In this document: one piece after another, positions 44,940-54,977 of the stretch
Position numbering within the stretch: the stretch's first letter is position 1
How the letters are laid out: every line of letters begins with the position of its first letter
Origin: Pratylenchus scribneri
Lineage: Eukaryota > Nematoda > Chromadorea > Rhabditida > Pratylenchidae
Assembly: GCA_030063045.1 (NCBI GenBank)
Contig: JAQSEB010000042.1
Location: 992,001 to 1,056,000, forward strand
Direction: 5' to 3'
Length of the DNA: 64,000 nt
The notes under the pieces: model-generated
Seen by the model: only the letters and a program-made list of their open reading frames with translations
What the model was told of the DNA's origin: nothing
The model's database searches: none
Made by a program: the position numbers and the translations under genes

Positions 44940-45643
44940 ATGATTCAACATCAAATCAAAAACAGCTTTCTAATCGTCTTTTTCATTTTGCTTCTAATCA
45001 ATGAATCCGTAATGGCTCAATTTGGTCAGTCTGGCTTAAAAATATTCGTCTATAATGGGAACAAAAAACAATATTAATTTTATTCTCATCTCAATTTTTC
45101 CTTTATTAAAATATATTGTTTTGTTTACAAAAACACATTTAAACACTAGTTTGTTTCGAAAACAAAACCGATTAATCATTCAATTACTTTAACGATGCAA
45201 ATTGTGAATTAATGGAAAAAAAATATTTTCTTAACATTTTAACAGGTGGATTGCCGAATCCATTGGCTGGATTGAATGCCGGATCTGCACAAAGTCCAAA
45301 ATTCGAACAAGTAAAATTACAGAAAATCGTTTAAATGTTTTTAAATTTTATTTTTAATTGAAAAAAAGTATTCGTATAAAAAATTTCAAAAATTAAGGTT
45401 GTTGATCCAAAGGATTATGCACATGGAAATGAAATTTTGAGCATGCTAAAAAATTGTCGTATTACTGGAGAACTTGATGTAAAAATTTTAAAATTGTTTT
45501 AGGACAATTAATTCCAAAATTATTTAAAATATTTTTGAAAAATTAATTTTTTTCTCATTTTTAAGAGTCCTTTTGGTGTGGTCTGCCAAACTGGCAATGA
45601 CATGAATTCGGCATACTATCCACATTATATTGGATCAAAATAA
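44940..45643 (+). CDS. Small secreted protein, 102 aa, paralogue of the 44.3-kb gene
   Basis: Exons 44940-45024, 45246-45310, 45398-45478 and 45566-45643 keep phase (1, 0, 0). The protein has a signal peptide (SFLIVFFILLLINESVMAQF), a Gly/Pro/Asn/Leu segment (GGLPNPLAGLNAGSAQSPKF), then EQVVDPKDYAHGNEILSMLK, NCRITGELD and SPFGVVCQTGNDMNSAYYPH, ending YIGSK. The mature part has two cysteines, suggesting one disulfide. It faces its diverged paralogue head-to-head across 649 bp. A 1.7-kb minisatellite begins about 240 bp downstream. No known family was recognised; a secreted, possibly host-directed, protein is one option and a body-cavity protein another. Confidence 0.75.
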
Positions 45644-45884
45644 ATCAAAATGATATTATGGAAATTGAATGATGATAATTGATAATTTAAAGAAAATATG
45701 TGAATGGATTGAATTAAATATTAAAATAATTATAATTTGATTGAATAAATATAAATTGTGGATTTTTCTTAGTTATTGATATTGGTATTGGTATCTTCAT
45801 AATCGAAGATGCTTAATGAAATACTTTAGTGCAAAGTCTTGAGAAATTAATTTAGTGTAAAATAAGGAGGAATTAATTTGAGAC

Positions 45885-47575
45885 CAACAGGCGTAATTAT
45901 TAAAATCAGAACAGGCGGAATTATTAAAATCAGAAGAGGCGGCAGAACAGGCGGAATTTTAAAATCAGAACAGGCGGAATTATTAAAATCAGAACAGGCG
46001 GAATTTTAAAATCAGAACAGGCGGAATTATTAAAATCAGAACAGGCGGAATTATTAAAATTAGAACAGGCGGAATTATTAAAATCAGAACAGGCGGAATT
46101 ATTTAAAATCAGAATAGGCGGAATTATTAAAATCAGAACAGGCAGAATTATTAAAATCAGAAGAGGCGGCAGAACAGGCGGAATTTTAAAATCAGAACAG
46201 GCGGAATTATTAAAATCAGAACAGGCGGAATTTTAAAATCAGAACAGGCGGAATTATTAAAATCAGAAGAGGCGGCAGAACAGGCGGAATTTTAAAATCA
46301 GAACAGGCGGAATTATTAAAATCAGAACAGGCGGAATTATTAAAATCAGAACAGGCGGAATTTTAAAATCAGAACAGGCGGAATTATTAAAATCAGAACA
46401 GGCGGAATTATTTAAAATCAGAACAGGCGGAATTTCAAAATCAGAACAGGCGGAATTTTAAAATCAGAACAGGCGGAATTATTAAAATCAGAACAGGCGG
46501 AATTTTAAAATCAGAACAGGCGGAATTATTAAAATCAGAACAGGCGGAATTTTAAAATCAGAACAGGCGGAATTATTAAAATCAGAACAGGCGGAATTAT
46601 TTAAAATCAGAACAGGCGGAATTTCAAAATCATAACAGGCGGAATTATTAAAATCAGAACAGGCAGAATTATTAACTAAGATCAGAACAGGCGGAATTAT
46701 TTAAAATCAGAACAGGCGGAATTTTAAAATCAGAACAGGCGGAATTATTAAAATCAGAACAGGCGGAATTATTTAAAATCAGAACAGGCGGAATTATTAA
46801 AATCAGAACAGGCGGAATTATTAAAATCAGAACAGGCGGAATTTTAAAATCAGAACAGGCGGAATTATTAAAATCAGAACAGGCGGAATTATTTAAAATC
46901 AGAACAGGCGGAATTTCAAAATCAGAACAGGCGGAATTATTAAAATCAGAACAGGCAGAATTATTAACTAAGATCAGAACAGGCGGAATTATTTAAAATC
47001 AGAACAGGCGGAATTTTAAAATCAGAACAGGCGGAATTATTAAAATCAGAACAGGCGGAATTATTTAAAATCAGAACAGGCGGAATTATTAAAATCAGAA
47101 CAAGCGGAATTATTAAAATCAGAACAGGCGGAATTATTAAAATCAGAACAGGCGGAATTATTTAAAATCAGAACAGGCGGAATTTTAAAATCAGAACAGG
47201 CAGAATTATTAAAATCAGAACAGGCGGAATTATTTAAAATCAGAACAGGCGGAATTTTAAAATCAGAACAGGCGGAATTATTAAAATCAGAACAGGCGGA
47301 ATTATTTAAAATCAGAAAAGGCGGAATTATTAAAATCAGAACAGGCGGAATTATTAAAATCAGAACAGGCGGAATTATTAAAATCAGAACAGGCGGAATT
47401 ATTTAAAATCAGAACAGGCGGAATTTTAAAATCAGAACAGGCAGAATTATTAAAATCAGAACAGGCGGAATTATTTAAAATCAGAACAGGCGGAATTTTA
47501 AAATCAGAACAGGCGGAATTATTAAAATCAGAACAGGCGGAATTATTTAAAATCAGAACAGGCGGAATTAAATGT
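45885..47575. repeat. AACAGGCGGAATTATTAAAATCAG minisatellite, about 70 units
   Basis: Continuous array of units of 23, 24 or 25 bp that differ in the spacer after GGCGGAATT: TT, ATT or ATTT before AAAATCAG. Marker variants recur in order, for example AAGAGGCGGCAGAACAGG (near 45925, 46160, 46268) and TTATTAACTAAGATCAGAAC (near 46671 and 46960), which shows higher-order duplication of blocks of about 290-300 bp. Both strands are closed by frequent stops because unit length varies. Confidence 0.95.
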
Positions 47576-47670
47576 TTGTGAAGAGAGGGGAATTAATTTA
47601 GTTCAAACAGGCAGAATTTGGGGCAAATCGGCGGAATTAATTTGGGGCAAAAAAGCCCTTCTATTCATAA

Positions 47671-48146
47671 GTGCCAATCAGAGCTGGGTCCAACTCCGAC
47701 TCCGATTCCGACTCCGCTCCGGAGCTGGAGTCGGAGTCGAAAATTGAAAAGGTCGGAGTCCGGAGTCGGAGTCAAAAATTTTGAGCGACACCGGACTCTG
47801 GTCGACTCCCGATTTTTATTTGAAAAAATTGTATTTTTACGTAATTTTAAAAAAAAATTCGCTTTTCGATTTTTTTACAATTAAATTTTTTGGTTTATTT
47901 TGACTAAAATTGAAATTTTCGTACCGAAATTATATCATTTTCGGAAATAGATATTAATTTTACACAAAAATGCCCTGGAGCCAAATCGAAATTACTTAAA
48001 AAAATTACTGCAGAGTCAAACTCCGGAGTTGGAGTCAAAAATTGGAAAACCAGGAGTCCGGAGTCGGAGCTAAATTTTTGAAAGGTCGGAGTCCGGAGTC
48101 GGAGTCAAGATTTATGAAAAGCATAGCTCTGGTCTCTGGTGCCAAT
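47671..48146. mobile_element. hAT-like MITE with GAGTCGGAGTC-type arms and 8-bp TSD
   Basis: GTGCCAAT occurs at 47671-47678 and 48139-48146. The element between starts CAGAGCTGGGTCC and ends ...GAGCTCTGGTCTCTG-like (AGCTCTGGTCTCTG), so termini are CAGAG/CTCTG inverted repeats with a small insertion. Both arms carry tandem ACTCCG / CGGAGT units that fold onto each other. CAGAG ends plus an 8-bp duplication fit hAT elements; the interior has no transposase. This is a second element of the hAT type besides 824-1529, with different arms. Confidence 0.8.
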
Positions 48147-48385
48147 ACTTTTCCTTCCCTATCCCAATAATCTATGTAATTTGAAAATAATTAAATCAAT
48201 AAAAATTAATTTTCAAAATTTATTTGGGCAAAAAAGAAAAGAAAAACATTAAAATTGATTGATGATGGAGAGAATGATTCAATTTTTGATTGACTTTACA
48301 TAACCGAAAAAAAACAATAATTTGGCTTGATTTAATATTTTATTCATCCATTATTCTTCCATCCTTTCTTGCTTCTTCCTCGTCT
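48147..48385. other. 3' flank of the first LAPTM-like gene
   Basis: AT-rich spacer of about 240 bp. It includes a TTTATT (AATAAA on the minus strand) near the gene's 3' end. Nothing else is seen. Confidence 0.4.
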
Positions 48386-49233
48386 TTAGATTGGCTGCTG
48401 GTGAATTCCTCCTGCCACTTCAACCTGGACCTGTTCCGGAACTCCTTCTCCCATATATGCTTGGCCTTGCTGTTCCTTCATGAATTTGTATGCGCGATAA
48501 ACGACCGAATAGAACCAGCCATTCAGGGCAATACTCACTGCAATGACCAAAACGGTGAGCCCAGTGACGAGACGGAAGTCTGAAAAAAATACAATTATTT
48601 AAATATTATTTTAATTTCATTTTGATTGGTTCCCATTTTAATAAATAATTTTAATTGGTTACTTGCGAGTAAAGCCTTCATTCCCGGAAGATCGTCGATG
48701 TCAATTTTGGGAAAACTTGGTGCAATAATCATGGAGACCAAATAGACGGGACAAAACGCAACACCGAGAACCAAGCTATTTCCCTAAATATTTTAAAATT
48801 AATTTTATAGATATTTTATTGGTTTACCACGACGATCAAATAGGGCAAATAATAGGACGGGTCACGTTTAAGCTGGGCCACAATGATCGACACATGCACG
48901 AGAGCAACGGAAAGATAAACCTGAAAATAATTGAAGTGAAAAATAAGCAAATAATTTTGGAAAATATACCATTCCATAATGGCGAAAGAAGATGAGGTCG
49001 AACATGGGCACGGGCGTACGGGTATCACCGATGTTGATGTTCTTGTAAAACCACACATTGCAACCAATTGCCATGGCGAGGTTGATGACAGCACCGAGAA
49101 TGCCGAACACGAAGGCACCCTTAAAACAGTTAATTTTAATATTTATTAATAAATTTTAATAAACCTTTTGAACATGAGTATGGAGTGGACCAAAGCAAAA
49201 GGTAAAGCGCGATTCCATTTGTTGATTGGACAT
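48386..49233 (-). CDS. Four-pass membrane protein, LAPTM4-like (copy A)
   Basis: Five exons from 49165-49233 down to the stop at 48386. N-terminus MSNQQMESRFTFCFGPLHTH has the CxGPxHTHV motif just before the first helix (GAFVFGILGAVINLAMAIGC). Further helices are YLSVALVHVSIIVAQL, YLPYLIVVGNSLVLGVAFCP with VYLVSMII, and LVTGLTVLVIAVSIALNGWF, followed by YSVVYRAYKFMKEQQG and a Gly/Glu/Val-rich tail. The Cys/His start, loop layout and the final WFYSVVYRAYK motif resemble lysosome-associated LAPTM4/5 proteins, which adapt cargo sorting in endolysosomes. The tail lacks a clear PPxY motif. Copy B (51413-52720) has the same five-exon structure. Family placement is by architecture, so moderate. Confidence 0.75.
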
Positions 49234-50360
49234 TTTTGTTGTTGTTGTTGAAATCGAATTTATTTTTGTGTTTTGATTGACAAAATTTGATATCTAAAAA
49301 ACAAAAATTAGGTTCAATGGAATTTTTAAAATTGAAAAGCGGAAGATGATTTATGATGATATTCTATTATTGGCATTTGTGTTGTGGAAAAATGGGCACC
49401 ATCCCCAATTGGTGACTTTTTGAAAAATTTTTTCTAAGTCTCGCTGGAATGTGTTGGAATTGGAACTGCGGAGGAATGTAAGAGTGGACCCCGGCCCGGA
49501 GGCCGGAGGGTGCGTAGTCGAAGCGCGGGAACTGGACGAGCCTTGGCGTTGGCGCGCTGACTTAAAGAATCGATTTATGATTGTGATACTGATGTGATGA
49601 TGGTTATTAAAAGTTAAAGAAAGCGGTATGGGATGCTTGCTATAAAATTGAAATTAGCTTATTAAGTTTGTGATGAGCCCATTTCTCGGGAAACTATTAA
49701 GCTGCATTAAGCTTAAATTTTGGTTAATTTTCATAGGAATTTTAAATAATTTTCGCTACATTATGCAGCGCGTTCACGCAATTTATTTGGTGTTAATTAT
49801 CGATTTATCAACTATTACTAATCGATGGTGGTGTTGTGTAGATTGTTGATGTCGGCGGGTTGGAAAAATAATAATGGCGATGGCCGCATGTTCAATGTTC
49901 ATCGTTTGTTAAATGTCTAAATCTCTAATCAATAATCTCTAATCTCTCATGTGACTGAGCAAAGCGCGAATACTATACCATTCGCTTTGAAACTTTTCAA
50001 TAAATCTTTGCTTGTTGGGTTGTTTGCTTTTTGCTTTTGGGTTAAACGTTAAACCAACAAGTAATAATTTTTTGGATGTTTGGCTTATTAGGGTGAAAGC
50101 CGTTTTTGCGATTTTTTTATTAATAATAAGATTAAGATAAGAGCTTTCAGCGGAGAAGAAACTCCCTCATAATTTTATCTTTTCAAATAATAAACAAAAT
50201 TATTGGAGTTTAATTTAAACTTTCTTTAATCTTAAACCACTGATCATGATCATGATCATATTATTATTATTTTATTTTTGCATTAATTTATTTCACATTT
50301 TATAAATAAAACCAAATAAACACAATCATTTTATTACAGATTTTACAAATTACAATAAAA
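49234..50360. promoter_or_regulatory. Divergent upstream region (LAPTM-like A / RING protein)
   Basis: 1.1 kb between two divergent starts. Contains a GC-rich patch (GACCCCGGCCCGGAGGCCGG near 49490) unusual for this genome, and a TTATTACAG acceptor-like sequence near 50340 just before the RING protein ATG. No repeat family copy was seen. Confidence 0.4.
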
Positions 50361-51011
50361 ATGAATTCAGCAGCAAACATCGCGGCCATAACACGTCAAA
50401 TTAATACCTCAATCACCAATCAAACCGAGAACAACAACATTCCTTCCGAACCTCAACTCATCCGACGGACAGTGGCCAATGAACATCGCAATGGCCAAGA
50501 CCAAGAATTTCTCCTTCTTTGGCATCACATCCCTTGGTACATGGACATTGCGATCATCTTATACGCAATGGTCTCTTTGATCATCTGGTGGCTTATGGGC
50601 ATCGTTCTTTTTATGATTCAATTAAATATCTTTATGGTTTGATCCATTCTTCGACATCAAATATAAGAAATATTTTTAGATGGTGTTGTCCTTTTCTATT
50701 GGGTATTTGCTACGCAAATTTATCGAGTATTTGGACAATAGGCAAGCTCGCACTATCCATTTTGGCTCAACACCATCGGAGGCAGAATGCAAAGAGAATG
50801 AACCATGCACAATTTGCTTCAACGGATTCACATCGCCAATTAAGGTTTGGTTAAATTAATTAAAAATTATGGAAAATGAGTTTTATTTCAGCTGAAATGT
50901 GGCCATATTTTCTGCTCACAATGCATTCGAACATGGCTTGCCAACGCGAATACTTGCCCATATTGTCGAGCGATGGTGACTGCTGGTGGCCAAAGAAGAG
51001 GAGGACAATAA
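50361..51011 (+). CDS. RING finger transmembrane protein (probable E3 ubiquitin ligase)
   Basis: Exons 50361-50636, 50680-50844 and 50892-51011 give 186 residues. Introns are only 43 and 47 nt. A polar N-terminus (about 55 residues) is followed by hydrophobic helices (WYMDIAIILYAMVSLIIWWL and MGIVLFMIQLNIFMMVLSFS), then RTIHFGSTPSEAECKENEP and a C3HC4 RING: CTIC, LKCGHIFCSQC, NTCPYC. Membrane segments plus the G(S/T)xPSxxEC lead-in and CxHIFCxxC RING resemble RNFT1/RNFT2-type ER ligases, though this protein is much shorter than they are. RING proteins pass ubiquitin from an E2 to a substrate. Reading through the first intron in either frame breaks before the RING, which supports the splice model. 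It sits between two LAPTM-like paralogues on the other strand, with no evidence of a functional link. Confidence 0.82.
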
Positions 51012-51412
51012 TAGAACAACAATCGAAATGAAGAATCAAAATACCAACCTATTTGTTTTTATTGAATTTTTTCTGCATTTTCTTTTCAACAAAATTAAAT
51101 TCTTTTGAATAATGTCTGTTTATGCTTTTAAATTCTTATAGAATTTACCTATTATTTCACTTTACACAATTGAATAAATTATTAATCCAATAAATTATGT
51201 GTCGAAATTTATTGCAAAAATACAAATTTGAAATTAAGAATATCCGAAATTAAGAATGTGTCTGTCCATTAAATTTGAATGAATTGATGTAAATATGGAA
51301 TGGTAAATCATAACTTAGCCGGTGGTTTTTTGAATGTCTTTATAAAATTAGGTCTTTATTTCATCCCTCCAAATTCTTCCATCATTTCTTCTTGCTTCGT
51401 CTCTTCTCCACT
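51012..51412. other. Convergent 3' spacer
   Basis: 400 bp between the RING gene and the 3' end of LAPTM-like B on the other strand. Contains AATAAATTATTAATCCAATAA near 51172-51193, which can serve as poly(A) signals. Nothing else is seen. Confidence 0.4.
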
Positions 51413-52720
51413 TTAAACTGCCGGCACAAATGATTGGCCTTGTTCCTTCATGTATTTGTAGGCGCGATAGACCACCGAGTAGAACCAGGCATTCAGGAGA
51501 GTTCCCAATGCAACGCTCAAAGCCCCGAGGCCAAAAACCATGCGGAAATCTGCAAAAAAATGAATTTTAATCATTAAAAATTATTAATTTGATTTTTTAC
51601 ATTCGACGGTAATTTTGTCGTCCGGAAATTGTTTGCGCATTTCTTCAATCATTGTCTCCGGTGCAACAATCGCGATGCCGAAAAGGGCCAGGAAAATCAC
51701 AACACAGACAGCCAAGCCAATTCCCTATAAACGGAAAAATATTTAAAATTTAATTTATATTAATTAATATTTGGTCGATGATAACCCATCCAAGGCGGGA
51801 GGACCATCTCATATAATTTTTGGACTAAAACGTTTATATAATGTGAATGTGGCCAATCTCTAATCGGTAACCGGACTATTTGTCGCGGGCCGATTTGTCA
51901 TCGTTTAATAACTCATCAATATGTGAACCAATTTGGATGATTTTGGCATCAAATTAAAGAGCAGACTCTTAGCAATTCAATGATATCAATTTTACCTAAA
52001 TTGGTTCGGAAATGACGAAGTTTTGCCCAAAAAACCACTGAAAATTTCGCAAACTCATAGTAAAGGCATTTTGAATGGTTTTTGGCCATAACTCCATCAT
52101 TTCCGAACCAATTTAAATAAAATTTATATCATTTAATAGCCAAGAGTCTGCTCTTTAATTTGGTGCCAAAAACATCCAAATTGGTTCACAAATTGATGAG
52201 TACTAAACGGGCGACAAATCGGCCGCCGATAAGCCGGGGCGTACTCATTTAATCAACAATATCAAAATTAGTCATCACACAAATAAATTTAAAAAATTAT
52301 GGCTTAAAACCTTGAGATGACATGGCAGAAATTTTGTTTTTTGAACATACCACGAAGATCAGGTATGGCAAATAGAGGGTTGGGTTGCGTTTGCGCTGGG
52401 CACAAATGATCGACAAATGCATGAGAGCAAACAAAATGCAAAGCTTAAATAAATTTGGATGGTTTTTAATTTTTGATAATTTAATTTACCACTCCGGAAG
52501 TGATGTTTTGGTGATGGGTCCCATTGGATGGTAGAAAGTTGTAAATTGCTTGGAAGATGTTGAGGGCAGCGCCAAGAAAGGCGATCACGTAGGCTCCCTT
52601 TAAAATATTAAATTTAATTTATAAATTAACCAAATTTTAATGAACCGTTTCGACATGGGTGCGGCATGGTCCACAGCAGCAGGCAAAGCGCGACGATTCC
52701 ATTTGTTCATATGATGCCAT
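51413..52720 (-). CDS. Four-pass membrane protein, LAPTM4-like (copy B)
   Basis: Five exons, 52646-52720 first, stop at 51413. N-terminus MASYEQMESSRFACCCGPCR-THVET parallels copy A (QMES.RF.C..GP..THV). Helices: GAYVIAFLGAALNIFQAIY, LCILFALMHLSIICAQRKRN, YLPYLIFVGIGLAVCVVIFL, and MVFGLGALSVALGTLLNAWF followed by YSVVYRAYKYMKEQGQ. It ends SFVPAV. A loop N-glycosylation sequon (NGT) and NIT precede helix 2. The intron between exons 3 and 4 (51725-52350) is inflated by an inverted-repeat element. Splice positions and phases match copy A, so the pair arose by duplication; the RING gene on the opposite strand lies between them. An endolysosomal sorting role is inferred from architecture only. Confidence 0.75.
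51869..52241. mobile_element. Long inverted-repeat MITE in the LAPTM-like B intron
   Basis: Arms of about 160 bp: CCGATTTGTC, AACTCATCAATATGTGAACC, AAATTAAAGAGCAGACTCTT and AAATTGGTTCGGAAATGA on the left recur in reverse complement on the right (TCATTTCCGAACCAATTT, AAGAGTCTGCTCTTTAATTT, GGTTCACAAATTGATGAGT, GACAAATCGG). The loop is about 50 bp. Ends are GC-rich (GGTAACCGG / CCGGGGCG). Folded, it would form a long hairpin within the pre-mRNA. Confidence 0.8.
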
Positions 52721-54977
52721 TTTTATTGTTGTTGTTGAAATTGAATTAAATTTTTGTGTTTTGATTGTCAAAATTTGCTTTCTAAAAATTAAAAAACGTT
52801 CAATGGAAATTTTGGACAAAAGAATGTCAAAAGAAAGCGAAAGGCGATTGTTGACATTTATTACGGAATAAAGAATAAATTGTGAGTCATTCATTTGGAT
52901 GGGAATTGGAAATTGGATTGGAGTTATGCTGGGAAAGGGGAATAAGCAAAAATCGATTTATGATTGCGCCAATCCCCAATGAATGGAGGATGAAGTTGAT
53001 GAAATGTAGAGGATAGTGAAAGTGTAACCTATGTTTGGTTGGGAAATGGAGGTCGAGTTCGATGCGAGGCGAGAATGTATATGCTATGCTTTTTCTTTAT
53101 TGTTTACGATTTACGCGACAAAAAAAATGTAAACATTTTAAAATTGGTGGCTTAACTTTGTAAGAAAAACAGGAATTTTTAAGCAAAAATTCATGACCGC
53201 ATAAAAAATGCGTCATCATTTTTGATAAAAAAATGGCCAACAACTAGTTTTTACCGCATAATTTTAATTTTATCTATTTTTGGCTATCATTTCAACATCT
53301 ATTTTATCGGGTTTTTTGGTTAGGAAATCGCTGTTTGGGTTGAGAGATTGATTAGGAAATAGTCATGGGTGGGATTGGAATGGAGGAATCAATAAATAAA
53401 TTATGAAAATCCTCAAAAATTTCCATGTTTGGAAAATTAGAAAATCTGCTTGGAATATTTCGCGAAAAAATCGAAAAAATTCCAACAAAATAAGCTCGAT
53501 TTGGCCAAATTTATTTGAAGAATGATGTGAGGGAATGAAGGAAAACAAATTTTGCTCTGCTGCTCTCTACTTTATTTGACTCATTCATCAATAAAAAGGA
53601 CGCAGTTGTTGTATAAAAAATAAAAATACAGCTAAAAATGTGCAAAATTGCTTTGTGTATTTTCGGGGGGTTTTTTAGCAGCAGCGATGGATGGACATTG
53701 AGGGGGGGGGGGGGGGGGAGGGCATAGCATTTGGCATCGTAAACACTTTTTTTAGGGGCCTTATTTGCTTGCTTGGCTGGGGTCGATGAAATGCTCAATG
53801 GTCACATTGGACATTGGAATTGTGGTGGGTGTTGGGGAGGGAAGAGAAAGTATCGAGGAAGAAGAGGTGAAGATTTGCGAAGGCGAGAGAGAATAAAAAG
53901 GGAAAATGCCGTCGGCAAAATTGAGTGCCTCTGCTGGATCAGGGAAGGGAAATGGATAGCAAATAGGATCGATGTCTCAAAAAATCTACAAATTGCAAAT
54001 CGAAATTTCTGAAGGTAACAAAATTTCGGAAAATTACAAATAGAAATTTTAAAAAATTACCGAAAATTGCAAATAGAAATTTCGCAGGGTCAAAAAATTA
54101 CCGAAAATTGCAAAGAGAAATTTCGCAGGGTCAAAAATTTTCCGAAAATTGCAAATAGAAATTTCGCAGGGTCAAAAAATTTCCGAAAATTGCAAATAGA
54201 AATTTTAAATTTCCGAAAATAGCAAATAGACATTTCGGTGCTAAAAATGACTGAAATTTCGGCCGAAACAAAAAGTAATCGAAAATCATTTTTGAATATA
54301 TTAGCTTAAAATTATAAATTGCCTAGCCTTGCCTATGTATTCAAAAATTAAAATACGGAAAAAAAAAGAATGGGAAGATTGGTCGGTCGATGATGGCTTG
54401 GGGGCTGACACTGCCTTGTGCCCCCTTGCTTCTTTATTTATTCCTTCCCCGGCGGCTTTGTTGACTTAAATATTCAATATTTTCAAACCAAATGTTCCCT
54501 TTTAAAACGAACAAAGATGCCTAGCGTACAATTTATTTTTATGGGAAAAATGGAAAAAAAAATATGTAAAACATTTTTATTTCGAAATTAAATGAATTAA
54601 AGGAGAATTATTATTTTCCAATAACGTAAAAAAACACTTTTCAAAGGCTAAACATGAATTTAGGAATTAAAAAATGGAAAAATGCTGGGAATGGATTGAT
54701 GGTGGATGTCGGATGGGAAGTTGGTTTTTGCATAAATTTTATTTTTTATTTGATGGATTTCAATTCAATAATGGACAAATAAGAATTTGGTTGGGATGAA
54801 TAATAATGCTGTCATTGCTGTCCTAATAAATAATTTTATTTAATATTTTATTTGGAAAAATATTAATATTTGAGTCCTCCCTCTCATCAATCAGAATGAC
54901 ATTATCATAGGCTCTATTATGGAAATTACAATTCTTTTAATTTATTATTTTTAAATAAATATATAATCGCTTTTTCT
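52721..54977. other. Intergenic region, no gene supported
   Basis: 2.3 kb upstream of LAPTM-like B and downstream of P5C reductase. It holds a run of 17 G at 53702-53718 and a ~41-bp tandem array at about 53995-54240. The stretch 53770-54010 is open on the plus strand but looks like low-complexity Gly/Arg/Glu sequence beside the G-run and is not called. Confidence 0.5.
53995..54240. repeat. ~41-bp tandem repeat, about six units
   Basis: Core CCGAAAATTGCAAATAGAAA followed by TTTCGCAGGGTCAAAAAATT. TTTCGCAGGGTC recurs at about 54081, 54122 and 54162, giving a 40-41 bp period; outer units have degenerated. Confidence 0.85.
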
